A DNA stretch of 64,000 nucleotides. It comes from Thalassia testudinum (lineage: Eukaryota; Streptophyta; Magnoliopsida; Alismatales; Hydrocharitaceae). The stretch covers positions 37,355,001-37,419,000 of the forward strand of contig JAZHRO010000055.1 in NCBI GenBank assembly GCA_037157565.1. The letters run 5' to 3'. Under the pieces are notes generated by a model that was given only the letters and a program-made list of their open reading frames with translations, ran no database searches and was not told the DNA's origin. The position numbers and the translations under genes were made by a program. Shown here in pieces: positions 20,826 through 31,921 of this stretch. The stretch's first letter is position 1. Every line of letters starts with the position of its first letter.

Positions 20826-22685
20826 TCAAGGGAAATGGAGGATATAAGATGCTTCAGCCAAATCAGTAGAAGTCACATCAATGAACGGCTTGAGTCTCCG
20901 ACCGTTCACGATGAAAGGTTCGGAATTGTGGCTAAGCGGACTGATTTCGATAGCTCCATTTCCAAAAACCTGTCGGACTAAATACGGTCCGACCTACTTG
21001 GACCTCAGTTTTCCCGGGAAAAGTTTGAGTCGGGCATCAAAGAGTAGGACCTTTTGACCAGTATGAAAGATCTTTCTCGAGATGTGTTTGTCGTGGAAGG
21101 CTTTAACCCGCTCCTTGTAGATTCGTGAGTTCTCGTACGCGTCTAGGCGTAATTCATCGATCTCGCTGATTTGGAGTTTTCTGTGGGTTCCAACCTTGGA
21201 AAGATCTAGATTACAGTTCCGTACTGCCCAATAGGCTTTATGCTCCAGTTCTACGGGAAGGTGGCATGCCTTTCCGTACACCAGTCTAAAGGGAGACATG
21301 CCCAATTGGGTCTTGTGGGCGGTCCTATAGGCCCACAATGCTTCCGGAAGTCGGGACGACCAGTCCTTCCTGTCAGGTCGAACAGTGACTTGCAGGATTT
21401 TCTTGATCTCCCGATTTGATAGCTCAGCTAGACCATTTGTTTGGGGGTGGTAAGGAGTAGAGATTCGATGAGACACCCCAAATTTGGCCATCAGTGACCT
21501 AAACTGAGCATTTGTAAAATGGGTCCCCCCATCAGAGATAATAGCACGGGGAATCCCGAACCTTGAGAAAATGTTTTGATGTATGAACTTAAGAACAATC
21601 TTGTGATCACAGGTTCGGGTCGGTATGGCTTCGATCCATTTGGACACGTAGTCCACCGCAAGCAGGATGTACTCGAAACCATCCGAAACAGGAAAGGGGC
21701 CCATAAAATCAATCCCCCAGACATCGAATATTTCGCATACGAGAATCGGCTGTAAAGGCATCATGTCGCGACGGTTCATATTGCCCAAAGTCTGGCAACG
21801 ACTGCATGCCTTACAATGGCTGTATGCGTCCTTGAATAGTGTAGGCCAGTAGAAGCCACACTGGAGGACTTTGGATGCGGTTTTATGGCCTGAGAAATGG
21901 CCACCGTATGCCTGGTCATGGCAGAAAGATAGGATATTGCTGATTTCCTCTTCCGGGACACATCTCCAAATGATCTGATCAGCACCTATGCGGAAGAGGT
22001 ACGGGTCTTCCCAAATGTAATACTTGGCATCGGAGCGTAATTTGTCCTTCTTGGCCTTCGGCCAATCGGACGGGATCTGATGAGATGCCAAGTAATTTAC
22101 TACATTAGCAAACCATGGAAGGCTAGTATCGATAGTCAGCAGGTGCTCATCAGGAAAATGTTCCGTGATGGGTTCGGAAGGGTTGATGATCTCAGAAGGA
22201 AGACGGGACAGATGGTCGGCTACCACATTCTGCCTTCCCGCCTTGTCGCGAATCTCAAGATCGAATTCTTGCAACAGCAAGATCCAACGGATTAGTCGGG
22301 GCTTCGCGTCCTTCTTGGCAAGGAGATGCCTTACAGCCATGTGATCCGAGTAGATGATGACATGGGAACCCAGAAGATACGATCGGAATTTTTCAAGGGC
22401 AAATACTACGGCTAGCAGCTCTTTCTCCGTAACCGTATAGTTATGCTGAGCCTCGTCAAGTGTCTTGCTAGCGTAGTAGATGACCACGGGTTTCCCGTTA
22501 GCTTTCTGCCCCAAAACCGCTCCTACAGCGAAGTCGGATGCATCGCACATGATCTCAAAGGGTTGAGACCAATCAGGGGACTGTAGGATCGGGGCTTGGG
22601 TGACTCGGTCACGCAGGATTTCAAATGCTTGAGTGCATTCCTTGGAAATTTTGAAAGGTACATCCTTGGAGAGAAGAGAAGTCAA
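20826..22685 (-). pseudogene. pol: Pol of E: RNase H and integrase
   Basis: The frame is open 22685-20997, stops at TAG 20994-20996 (a Trp in the usual SKWVGPY), and stays in frame to its natural stop at 20826. RNase H shows [38 protein letters not shown] and [10 protein letters not shown]. Integrase shows the H-H-C-C finger ([12 protein letters not shown] to CKACSRC), the catalytic residues D in [10 protein letters not shown] in ISDGGTHF and E in [12 protein letters not shown] (DD35E type), and the GPY/F-like end. No chromodomain follows, as expected for Athila. It would process RNA-DNA hybrids and insert cDNA. A 1-nt deletion separates it from RT near 22684. Confidence 0.92.
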
Positions 22686-23698
22686 GGGGGTGCGATTTTC
22701 GAGAAATCTGGAATGAAATGGCGGTAAAAACCGACGTGCCCTAAAAAGGAACGGATGTCCCTGATCGAGCTAGGTACAGGAAGGCGAGAAATCAGATCAA
22801 CCTTAGCTTGGTCCACTTGGATACCTTTTTCCGAAATTGAGTGTCCCAGGACAATTCCCTCCGGCACCATGAAATGGCTCTTTTCCCAGGAAAGAACCAA
22901 ATTCACATCGATGCACCGCCTGAGTATCTGGACCAAGTGTTGGAGGCAATCATCGAATGATGCTCCAAAAACTGAAAAGTCATCCATGAAGACTTCCAGA
23001 TAATCACCTACCATATCTGAGAATATGGCAAACATGCATCGCTGAAAAGTAGCGGGTGCATTGCAAAGACCGAAAGGCATCCTTTGGAAAGCGTATGTTC
23101 CGAAGGGGCAGGTGAACGTGGTCTTTTCTTGGTCCTTAGGATGGATTGCCACCTGGTTATAACCGGAGTACCTGTCAAGAAAGCAGAAGAACCTATTTCC
23201 CGCAAGTTTTTCGAGAATTTGATCAATGAAGGGTAGTGGGAAATGATCCTTCTTCGTGGAGGAATTGAGTCGGCGGTAATCTATACAGACTCTCCACGAG
23301 TTGGCTAGTCGGGTAGGAATGATTTCTCTGGTCTCAGTCGTTATAGTGGTGAGTCCTGCCTTCTTGGGCACGACCTGAATTGGGCTCACCCAACGACTAT
23401 CGGAGATCGGGTAGATGATTCCGGCATCTAACCACTTGATGATCTCCTTTTTCACGACCTCCTGCAGATTGGGGTTTAAGCGTCTCTGCATTTCACGAGA
23501 AGGTCGTGTGCCCTCTTCTGAATAGATATGATGAGTACAATAAGAGGGACTTATTCCAGTCAAATCATCGAGAGTCCACTCGATGGCTCTGCGATGTTGC
23601 TGGAGGACAACAATCAGACGGGATTCCTGTTCAGGACTGAGGTTGGAATTGATAATCACAGGAAGGGTCTGATTAGAACCCAAAAAGATGTATTTCAA
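22682..23698 (-). pseudogene. pol: Pol of E: reverse transcriptase
   Basis: A 338-codon frame with the RT blocks in order: LDAGIIYPISDSRWVSPIQV, WRVCIDYRRLN, FPLPFIDQILEKLAG, FCFLDRYSGYNQ, MPFGLCNAPATFQRCM, VFMDDFSVFG (catalytic DD) and HFMVPEGIVLGH. FLDRYSG has Arg where the family nearly always has Gly. Upstream, protease joins through a 1-nt deletion near 23697; downstream, RNase H joins through another near 22684. All motifs are Athila-class. Confidence 0.93.
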
Positions 23699-24498
23699 GT
23701 GAGAGGAAGGGGTTTCAGTTCGAGGATGGGGTTATTAGCAGCAGCGGGTGGTTCAGTATAGATGTGAGGTTCAAGGGTAGGAGTTACTGGGTTGTTCATA
23801 TCTGGATTCGACTCCTCAGTTTGCGGATCAAGATCTTTCTGCGGTTGATGAGGTATAATTAGATCATTCTGGAAGTGTGTTTCATCAACCAAAGTCCTAA
23901 TGTCACAAATCTGTTCGATGACACCGCAATTGATTCCTTGTTGGGCCTTAAATATATCAATTTTCAGTGTTTGATTCCCAAATTTGAGCTCTATTTGGCC
24001 CTCCTCACAGCTAATGTTGGCTCTAGCAGTAGCCAAGAAAGGTCTCCCTAAAATGATTGGTGTATCCCTAGGGTTCTTAGGTGCGTCCATATCTAAGACT
24101 ATGAAGTCTACAGGAAAGTAGAAATCCCGCACTCTCACAATAACATCCTCGAGAATCCCTTTTCGTGACTTTATAGATCGATCTGCTAATTGTAATGTTA
24201 CCTCAGTTGGTTTCAGCTCAGATTCTTCTAGATGGTTAAGTAAGGATGTGGGTATCAGATTTATGGAAGCACCCAAGTCTAGCAATGCTCTATCAAATTG
24301 TATATCACCTATCTTGCAGGAAATCAGGGGAGTACTAGGATCTTTAGCCTTGGGTGGGAGTCTGCTTAGGATTACAGAGCTGGCTTGCTCTGACAGAACA
24401 ATTGGGCTCCCACCCTTGGTTCGCGGCTTACGCTGGGGTGTACACACATTCTTTAAAAATCGTGCGTAAGCTGGTACGTGGCGGATTGCATCCATCAA
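23695..24498 (-). pseudogene. pol: Pol of E: aspartic protease
   Basis: The retropepsin-like core is DRALLDLGASINLIPTSLL, with DLGAS in place of the classic D[ST]GA as is usual in Athila-type elements, followed by IILGRPFLATARA. It is preceded by the gag-pol linker (RFLKNVCTPQRKPR) and followed by the acidic linker to RT (LELKPLPL). It is in frame with gag, apart from the TAG at 24514-24516 just upstream. Confidence 0.88.
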
Positions 24499-24516
24499 GG
24501 GGATGTTTATGTGGAC

Positions 24517-26523
24517 CTATTCAAAGAGCTTGACCAGGTCCTCCTCAGGTGCCACGGGCTTGGTGGTCTTCTTTCCCTTGGTCAAGGCCTTGGGAAATGG
24601 GATCTTGGTTGGTTCTTCTAGGATAGGTCCAGGTTGTGGATCCGGGACAGTGGTATCTTGGATAACTATCCTAGGGTCATGGTTATCAGGCTTGGAGTGG
24701 TTCGGATAATGCGGGTCTTGGATTTCCTTACCACTACGGGTTGTTACAGAATTTAATCCGGCCTGATTTTGGTTTGGGTTTGGTAAGAGTGGTGGCTGCT
24801 GCTGAAATCCCGCATAAGAAGTTGAAGCATCCATCTCATCTGGAGATGGAGCAGTAGGGGCCTGATAAATCCATTGTGCGTGGCCTAAATTTGGATTCAT
24901 GACGCGCTTCTGGGTCGGCACGTTATTCGGGTTAGGAAGAGGTTGGGAAGGGAGTATGCCTGGCTGGCGAGAATTTGCCAACTGGGCCAATTGAGTCCTA
25001 ACCTCTGTAAGTTCATCCTTGTGTTGTTTTTGAATAGCCGCATTCGTTCTTTGAATGTCAGCCAGAGTCTGAAGGATTAGGGACATTTGATCCTGATTTG
25101 GCCCTGATGGATAAGTAGGGTTGGGCCGAGGCTGAGGTGGCTGGTAATGACGAGAGGGCTGTGGGCGGGACTGAAAAGGTGGTCTTTGGATTTGGGAATT
25201 TCCCGCCCATAGAAAATTGGGATGGTTTCTCCATCCAGGGTTGTAGGTGTTGGAGAATGGGTCGTTCTGGATGGCGTTGAGGTCCTCGCAGGTCTGAGGA
25301 ACCTCTAGAGAATCAGGGAAAGGGGGAATGGAATTCCCCGGGCTGGTATAGATAGGATCGGATGATCCTCCGATCCGAGAATCAGATGGGGATGGATATG
25401 GATCCATCCTAGGGGAAGATCGGTGGAGAATGTTTTGCACAGTCTCCTGTGTGGAAGGAGGTTGTGCAAAGGAGTTACGCGCAAAGGTGGCTCGCTGCAA
25501 GTGCTGAGTCAGCTCATCCACCTTCTTCTCAATGATTGAAACCTTGTCCAATCGACTGGCCATTAATTCCAGGTCGACTGATGCGGACAGGCCCTGCGTC
25601 TCATGTGCTCCCCTAAGATTCGTCGCTGCATGGGTATTCGTCTTGTCGAATAATCCCATGGAGTCATTGTTGATGGAGTTCTCGCACATGTTTTCGAGAA
25701 TCTCCCACACGGTGTCTTCATGTTGACCCATGATATTTCCTCCGCAAGTTGCATTGACGAAAAGGCGGATGTCCTCACGGAGTCCCTGATAAAAAGATTG
25801 GACCTGCTTCCATTTAGGAACTCCGTGATGGGGGTACTTTCTCATGAGATCCTGAAAATGATCCCATGCCTCGTGGAGAGGTTCTCCTGATTGTTGAGTG
25901 AAGTGTGTAATCTGATGGCGCAAGGCGTTGGTCCGACCAATGGGAAAAAACTTTTTCAAAAACTCGGATTGAAGTTCTTCCCAAGTGTTGATCGGCTGGG
26001 TCTGAGTTTGATACCAATGGGCGGCCTTGTCCATAAGAGAAAAGGAAAACATCTTCATGAGAAGAATATCCCGATTTTGCGCATCTGACCCAAAAGTTTG
26101 GGCCAGATGCTTTAGCTGTTTGATGTGCTAGAAGGGATCTTCGGAATTAAGCCCATGGAATTTAGGTATAGCATGAATCATGTTAGGCTTCAATTCGGAA
26201 TCAGGCCCTCCAGTCGGGATTCTGACTCGAGGCTCAATAGCCACCGCAGCAGGATTGTAGTGGTCCCGCATCATAGGACGCTGTGGTGGGTGCACGAAGT
26301 TTTGGAAGAGGTCATTGAGTCGCTGGAGCTGGTGCTCCAGATTGTTTTCTTCCTCAACTGGCTGAGCCATGATGGGGGAAGAAGAAGAACTTGGTTCTGA
26401 ATCAAAAGAGAGAATAATGTGAGGGGGTTGCTGCACAAACATGGGCGTCGAGGCTTGGCCTTGACGAGAGTGAATTTCTAAAGGAGGTCTTAAGGGTGGT
26501 CTTAAGGACCTCCTACCGTACAT
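24517..26523 (-). pseudogene. gag: Gag of E, split by a TAG codon
   Basis: Two in-frame segments: 131 codons (26523-26128), then after one TAG (26128-26130) 23 more codons and a 513-codon segment (26058-24517). The capsid-like core has KFHGLNSEDPF before the stop, then MKMFSFSLMDKAAHWY, EFLKKFFPIGRTN and WDHFQDLMRKYPHHG. The C-terminal part is Pro/Gln-rich and holds NTYNPGWRNHPNF and LNSVTTRSGK, marks of Athila gag. The usual CCHC knuckle is not present: only QTCEDLNA remains where it should sit. The frame ends at a TAG (24514-24516) where C has a Gln codon. The start ATG at 26523 follows a splice-acceptor-like TTCCAACAG. Confidence 0.88.
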
Positions 26524-27432
26524 GCACTGTTGGAAGAGATGAGTTTAGAAGGTGCTGGACCCAATCAAGACACCCAAAAATGTGTTGGGTGACTATAGAG
26601 GTGCGGGGCAGATGGACCCCTTGATCAGAAAGATCGTCCACCTGAGAATTACCTGGGCAACCAGAGAGGGAGAGTCCCGCAAAGACCCTTACACGGTAGA
26701 GCGTCCCCACGGGTTACAGGGTTTCCCCCACCCGACCTCTCTTGTCACTGCGGTTCCAGGTAGACCAGAATGGGGATCTTGACCTCTTAAGTCTACCAAT
26801 TTTTACTTTAAGATCAGGGTGCTTAAGGTTTTACTTGAACTTTTAGTTCTTTGAGTGCAAAGAGTGACCTAATTTAAGGTTGGTTGACCCAAGGGGGCAA
26901 CTTTACCTCTTGTTTCCTTTGAGAGTTTTTGGGTCTTGTCTTTTAGGGTTCAAGTGTTTAGAGAGCCAATTGTTTTAGGTTTTCTTTGAATAGGTATTTT
27001 CAGACAAGGGCTTGGGCACACTTCATTTGATTTTCTCAATTCTTGCTTAAGGAGTGTGTCTCTAAATCCCTAGTGTTGGATCCTAGGTTGGCTCTACTTG
27101 GTCCAGTTAGCTCTTTGTTGGGTAATTAGGGCTCAAGCAAGAATGTGTTAGCCCTTAAATACCCTTAATAGTGTGCAGTAATAATGGGTTGAAAACATGC
27201 AACTTTTTATGGTTACTAAGTATGGAAGATAGGTTAGCCCTATATTGCTTGTTCTTTTCTTTTCCTCCTCTTTAGAGTTTAGGGGTTAATAGTGAGAGGA
27301 AAAAAATTACCTGTCCTCGGAGTGGTTGTCGTGCGGTTGCTTGTCTTCTTGATTTCCTGTAGCTGCACAAAAGAGAGGAGATTATCAGAAACTAAAAGAA
27401 ACAGGAATGTTTACCTCTAGAATAGCCGTTGC
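26524..27432 (-). other. Element E leader
   Basis: About 0.9 kb between primer site and gag with no frame of note. A splice-acceptor-like CTCTTCCAACAG precedes the gag ATG. Confidence 0.65.
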
Positions 27433-27450
27433 TCCCCGGCAACGGCGCCA
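27433..27450 (-). promoter_or_regulatory. Primer-binding site of E (tRNA-Asp)
   Basis: The minus strand TGGCGCCGTTGCCGGGGA is identical to the site in A. It is separated from the 5' LTR by 2 nt. Confidence 0.93.
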
Positions 27451-27452
27451 AC

Positions 27453-30264
27453 TGGCGAAACGGTGGCAGCAACTAGCTTTTCTTAAGTCGTTGTAGTACA
27501 GATAGTTATTGCCATCATTTGCTAATATTTGTTACTCGGAAAATACAGTTCTCCCGAGGTCGAACTCAGGGAGCAAGTCGTATTATAGAGGTATACAGTT
27601 TCTATTACAAAAAAAATAAAGGTAAAGAGAGAGAGAAATAGAGAGAGGAGGAAATTTGGCTTCTTCTTCTTCTCTTCCTGTTCTTCTTGTCTTCTCTCTT
27701 CTTCTGTTCTTCGGATCTTCCTCTCGTGCTCTTCTTCTTCTGTCTTTTTCTTCAGATCTTCGCTGCGGGTCTTGTTTCTTCTTTCCTTGCGCTTCTCGTC
27801 TTCCTTCTTCAGCTCTGTCTCAGCTGCTTCTTCTTTGTTTATCTCCTTGTGGTCTTCTTCTTCTGCTTTCAGGACGTCGTCTCTCCTTCCTTCTTCTTTT
27901 TTTATTTGCAGCAGTGGTGATGTTCTTCTTCTTCTTCTTTCTTTCTTCTCTTCCTTCAGAGTGCCGTCTGATTTTTCACTCAGACGACTTAAGCCGCCGC
28001 TGCTACAGTGCAGCTCGGTGCTCCTCCTTCCTTCAGTCTTCGTCGGCCTTCTTCTTCTTCTCTTCTTCCACGGTTCTTCTTCTTTGTTCACCTGTGCCTG
28101 CACACTTCAAAGTTTACGTCAGTGGGCAAAACCTACTCTACCCTCCCCCCCCGCGTCACTCTCTCTCAGAATTCGCTCTTAGGAAAGCTCTCCCAGAGCA
28201 ACCAGGTAATCGGGTACGCGGGTCGTGCCCGGGTCCAGGCCCACCGGCGTGCGGTGGTGGGCGAGGAGTGCAGGTCGGGCTAATCAGGTCGGAGCCAGGT
28301 TCGCGGGGCGTGAGCGCGGACGAGGCCGGGTAATCGAGCGGGTGAAGGGGACCTCACCCCGTGTGCTGAGGCGATAAGCCTCCAGCACTTTTTCAATTTG
28401 TATCAGTGCACCGCTTCGGAGTCTTTCGAGGTGGGACTAAATGTCCCACCCCAATTTGGCGCCTGTGCGGAGGAAACAGCGGCGGTCGAGGCTTTGCGCG
28501 AGGCACTCGCTCCAGCCGCGCACCTGGGACACTTCGCGAAGATGCTTCGCGCAGCCTGGGAGTCAGACCTGGGCGTGGCTCGCCTGGAGCAGCAGGTTGA
28601 AGAAGCTTCGCTGCTCAGCAATGGCGGCAGCGAGCGAAGTACCTGCCCACAGAGAAACGGCTTCTCGACCTAATCAAATACGCGAAGAACCTTCGCCGTG
28701 GCACGGCGAAGGTGGTGGGGGGGTCAGGCAGGCGACGAGGCGGAGCCTAAGGGCTGCCCTAGGTCGAAATGCAGCACGAGAAATGGGTTTGGTTGGTGGG
28801 TCTGCAGGGGGCGAATGGCGGGGAATGGAAGGGCGGAGGTTGATCAGGGTGAGGAGGCGGAGGTTCTGTGAGGGTCGGCGAGCCGTGTGGGGTGCTGGAG
28901 TGACGGGAGTGGGTCGCCGGAGTGTGGCCGGAGCTGGAGAAGGTGAGGGCGATTGGTCGGAATCGAGGGCGACAGTAAGGGTTCAAAGTGAGAAAAAGGA
29001 AGAGGGGAGAAAGGTGAGAAGTTATACCTACTTAACAGGACGAGGAGGAGCCAGAGCAGGAGATAGTCGTATCGACTGTCGCCAGAGAAGAAGCTGCCCA
29101 GGGGAAGGAGCGACGGCGAGGAGAGGGCCGGAGAAGCGTGCGCTGGGTGCGACGCAGCGCGGGAAGAGCAGGGGAAGGCAGCCCTGCTGCTGGTAGTGCG
29201 GCAGAACGACGAGGAGGAGGAGGGAAAAACCGCCGGAGCTGGAGGGCTTCCTGTCGGAGTGGGAAGAGAGTGAAAAGAGGGTGTTTCTCCGTCAGGACCG
29301 AGCTACTGAGAACGGCGGAGCGACGGGGGTATTTATAGAGGCGGAATCAAAGAGGAGGGCGGAGGGAGACGACGTGTCTCCCTCGCCGGAGGACGCCGGA
29401 GATGGAGACCCATACCGTCCGTGTGTTCGCACGGCCGGTATGGTGGGTTGCAGCGACCAGGGGGGTGTTCCTGCGACGGCTGACGACGCAGGGCACCCTC
29501 GGTTGACTTGCCAGACCCTCCCCCTTACCCTGCGCGGCGCCATGCTCCGCGCAAGGTCGCCGGAGCATGGTGCTGGTCAGGTTTTGCAGGAGGGACCTGA
29601 ACGCAAAGAACGAAGAAGAGTTAGGGGCCAAAATGCGAGGGTTCAAAAGTTGAGGGTTAAAAAGTAAATATATGAGGACCAAAGTGTAAAGTTAGTCAAG
29701 AAGGTTTCCTCTTAGGCTCAAATTTTTATACATGACTAATTGGGACCTAAGGATTATGATGGTGAATTTTATTTCCAGATTAAACCTTGTTTGACCGGTC
29801 AATTTACGCAAAAACCCAAATTAAGTTAATTGGGCATGGTTCTCAATGTAGGTCAAAATGGGTTCCTAAGGCCAAATTGAAGGTTCTAAACCCTAGATAT
29901 TATTTTTCTATGAATTTTAGAGGGTTTAGTTGATTTTTTTCTCTGCCTCGAACCTCGTGTTTTTAAGTGGGTTTATTTTTAGGGTTACAGGATGTCATTT
30001 AATTCCTTGGAGTTGCTGTAGCCCTTATTGAATCATCTCATCCCACTTTTCTTCTTATTAGGTTGCTTTGACCTATGTTTGGATCCTGAGTTACCCTGTT
30101 TTCAGATTGGATTGGTGAAATTACATTTTTACCCCTTAGTTTCTGTTTTCTTTGCGAACTCAGAATCTCTCTGAGTTCAGCCTTTCCTTGAGTTATGTAG
30201 GAGCTTTTATCCTTTGTATTAGGTCAAAATGAGCTAGTTATGGCTCATGATGAGGTTCTCATCA
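27453..30264 (-). repeat. Element E right LTR (5' LTR)
   Basis: 2812 bp, near-identical to 16449-19257 with scattered substitutions. It carries the same purine tract, TATA box (29330-29339), palindrome (29410-29443) and U3 hairpin (30248-30264, perfect 7-bp arms TGATGAG and CTCATCA). Confidence 0.93.
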
Positions 30265-30269
30265 TTCCA
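30265..30269. repeat. Right target-site duplication of E (TTCCA)
   Basis: Exact partner of 16444-16448. Confidence 0.95.
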
Positions 30270-30843
30270 CTAATTAGATGTCTGGCAATGTCATCAGACG
30301 TTTGCTAAGACTTCTGGATAAAAGGCTAGTCGTCTGAAATAGGCAGATAGAAGGTACTAAGTCCAACCTAAGTGTTTGGACATCTAATTCAACATTCAGA
30401 CGTCTTAAAGTTCAATATCAGACGTTTGATTTTCAAATTGGACGTCTGATAAGGTTGTCTAAAGCCTATTCTGGTTTTCTAAGCCCTCTACGAGAAACCT
30501 AAGTATCCTAAAGTTGTGCAAGTGTTCTTAGGACTACTGTTAGGTAACTTTGAGGCTCTTTAACAAATATTCTAAGATAGAAATAAAGAGCAAAAAAAAC
30601 AACAAAAGAAATACATGAAAAAGGAATCTATCTATCCTATTCCTCATCTCCTTCCTTCTTCAAGCTTTCGCTCCAAGCGAAGGCTCCTTCTTCGTCAAGC
30701 TCCTCCAATCCGCCATGGATGTGAGCTCTTCACACTTGTATCCATTAGCAATTGACCTGAAATCTTGTACTCAAAAGCAAATGTTAAATGACAAGTATTT
30801 TGTTATCATCAAAATAAACGATTATGGTGCTCTTGCACCAACA
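30270..30843 (-). repeat. Copia solo LTR, U3-side segment
   Basis: Second half of the solo LTR that starts at 15346. It is dense in GTCTGA/TCAGAC motifs and ends at the TGTTGGTGC terminus, where GGTGC (30826-30830) and GCACC (30835-30839) form a hairpin. Confidence 0.85.
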
Positions 30844-30848
30844 GGTGG
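30844..30848. repeat. Right target-site duplication of the copia solo LTR (GGTGG)
   Basis: Exact partner of 15341-15345. Confidence 0.9.
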
Positions 30849-30980
30849 GTCCAAATCCGTCTAAGTGTAGGCGGGTAGGGCGGAGCCGGATTCACCTGTT
30901 TGCCTGGTATCTGGGTAGCCAGATCTTTCTTTGGCTTCGTGCAGAGTTTTAAGTCTGAGGGCACTTTTTGCCCCTCATCA
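30849..30980 (-). repeat. Element K left LTR, second segment (U3 start)
   Basis: Completes K's LTR. It ends CCCCTCATCA on the plus strand, with a GAGGGCA (30957-30963) / TGCCCCTC (30969-30976) hairpin at the U3 tip. The polypurine-like tract follows at 30981-30996. Confidence 0.75.
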
Positions 30981-31179
30981 TATGCCCCCTCTCTTTAGCT
31001 AGTGGATGCTGCTGAGGGAGTAGTCAAGTTACTTAAAACTTCACAATAGGTGATGCCCCTCAAATGATTTCCCGGTTATCTTTTAAGATGGGTAAGCATT
31101 TTTTATGAAGTAGAAGTTTTAACCTCAGGCAGGCAAGGCATCTTTGTTCATGCGGTGCATGGCCATTAAAATATGTAAG

Positions 31180-31490
31180 GAATGTAGGCGTGTTCCACCT
31201 GGGTTCCTGGTGCCCTTAAAAGGTCATCATATAATAATAACAGCAATAGAGGTGTGTTCCGCTTGATTTCCTGTCGACCTTAAGAGGTCAACATATAATA
31301 AAAATAAAGGGAAAGTAGGCTTGTTTTGTTTGAGTTCCTATCAGCCTTAAGAGGTCAACATTTGATAAAAAGGAACGTAGGCGTGTCTACCTAAGTTTTC
31401 ATCGGCCTTAAGAGGTCAGCATATAATGAAGGGAACGTAGGCATATCACTTCCTGAGTCCTCTACCGGCCTTAAGAGGCTAGCATCCTAG
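31180..31490. repeat. Tandem repeat of about 60 bp, five copies, in K
   Basis: Each unit has GAACGTAGGCGTGT-like and GCCTTAAGAGGTCA-like blocks. Units are diverged. They lie upstream of the antisense frame's TATA box and could act as an upstream promoter array. Confidence 0.75.
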
Positions 31491-31807
31491 GTAAAAATGT
31501 GACATATGCATCACCTTCAGCGAGTGGTGGCCAATCACTGCAAGAGTTGATTTGTCTTGTTATGTGACAATAAGGGTATTAATTATCGTCATGATGAGGC
31601 GTAACTGCCTCAAATGTCACACTTGTCAACGACGTGATCGCTATTCCTATGACAAAATGATACGCAAGTCGGGGCATTTAATGCCTATAATGATGACTGA
31701 GGTTATTTTGATTTTGGCGAGATCTTTTGAAATCTGCTCCGCTATCTACGGGATGTCATTTTTTCGAAATCCATGCCCCTCAAGGGGGAAACTACCCTTA
31801 GGGGGCT

Positions 31808-31816
31808 TATAAATAG
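31808..31816 (+). promoter_or_regulatory. TATA box for the antisense frame of K
   Basis: TATAAATAG followed by GGGATGGGGC, about 115 bp before the ATG at 31922. It points the opposite way to K's own LTR promoter. Confidence 0.65.
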
Positions 31817-31921
31817 GGGATGGGGCACAGTTAATGCCCCACCGACCCTCTTTACTGCAGCGAATAAACTTGCGAGATAGCTCTGCTACTTCTTCTTTGA
31901 CGAGCTTGTGAGAAGATTCGT

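Larger units (their letters stand above)
16449..30264 (-). mobile_element. Element E: Athila-type Ty3/gypsy retrotransposon, nearly complete
   Basis: 13,816 bp with LTRs of 2809 bp (16449-19257) and 2812 bp (27453-30264), TSD TTCCA, a tRNA-Asp primer site, and gag-protease-RT-RNase H-integrase in the usual gypsy order on the minus strand. RT and integrase read as Athila-type ([29 protein letters not shown]). No env-like frame is present between pol and the 3' LTR. It is inactive: TAG stops at 26128-26130, 24514-24516 and 20994-20996, and single-base frameshifts near 23697 and 22684. The close match of the LTRs suggests a fairly recent insertion, later than the copia solo LTR that hosts it. 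Confidence 0.93.
15346..30843 (-). mobile_element. Ty1/copia solo LTR (SIRE/Maximus-like), split by element E
   Basis: The segments 15346-16448 and 30270-30843 together make one LTR of about 1.68 kb. On the minus strand it starts TGTTGGTGCAAGAGCACC and ends GGATTTACA, with GGTGG duplications on both sides and no internal domain, so it is a solo LTR left by LTR-LTR recombination. The opening sequence resembles SIRE/Maximus-type copia LTRs. The minus strand has a TATA box (CTATAAATAG, about 15988-15998). The U3 part is full of CAGACGTCTG-like motifs. E is inserted at TTCCA (16444-16448 and 30265-30269). Confidence 0.85.

Noticed and set aside
19258..20990. Possible env-like third frame of E between pol and the 3' LTR
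   Set aside because: Only short frames are present, and the interval is filled with cis motifs and repeats.
31180..31490. CRISPR-like array of 60-bp repeats
   Set aside because: Units are diverged and tandem without unique spacers, in a plant retrotransposon.
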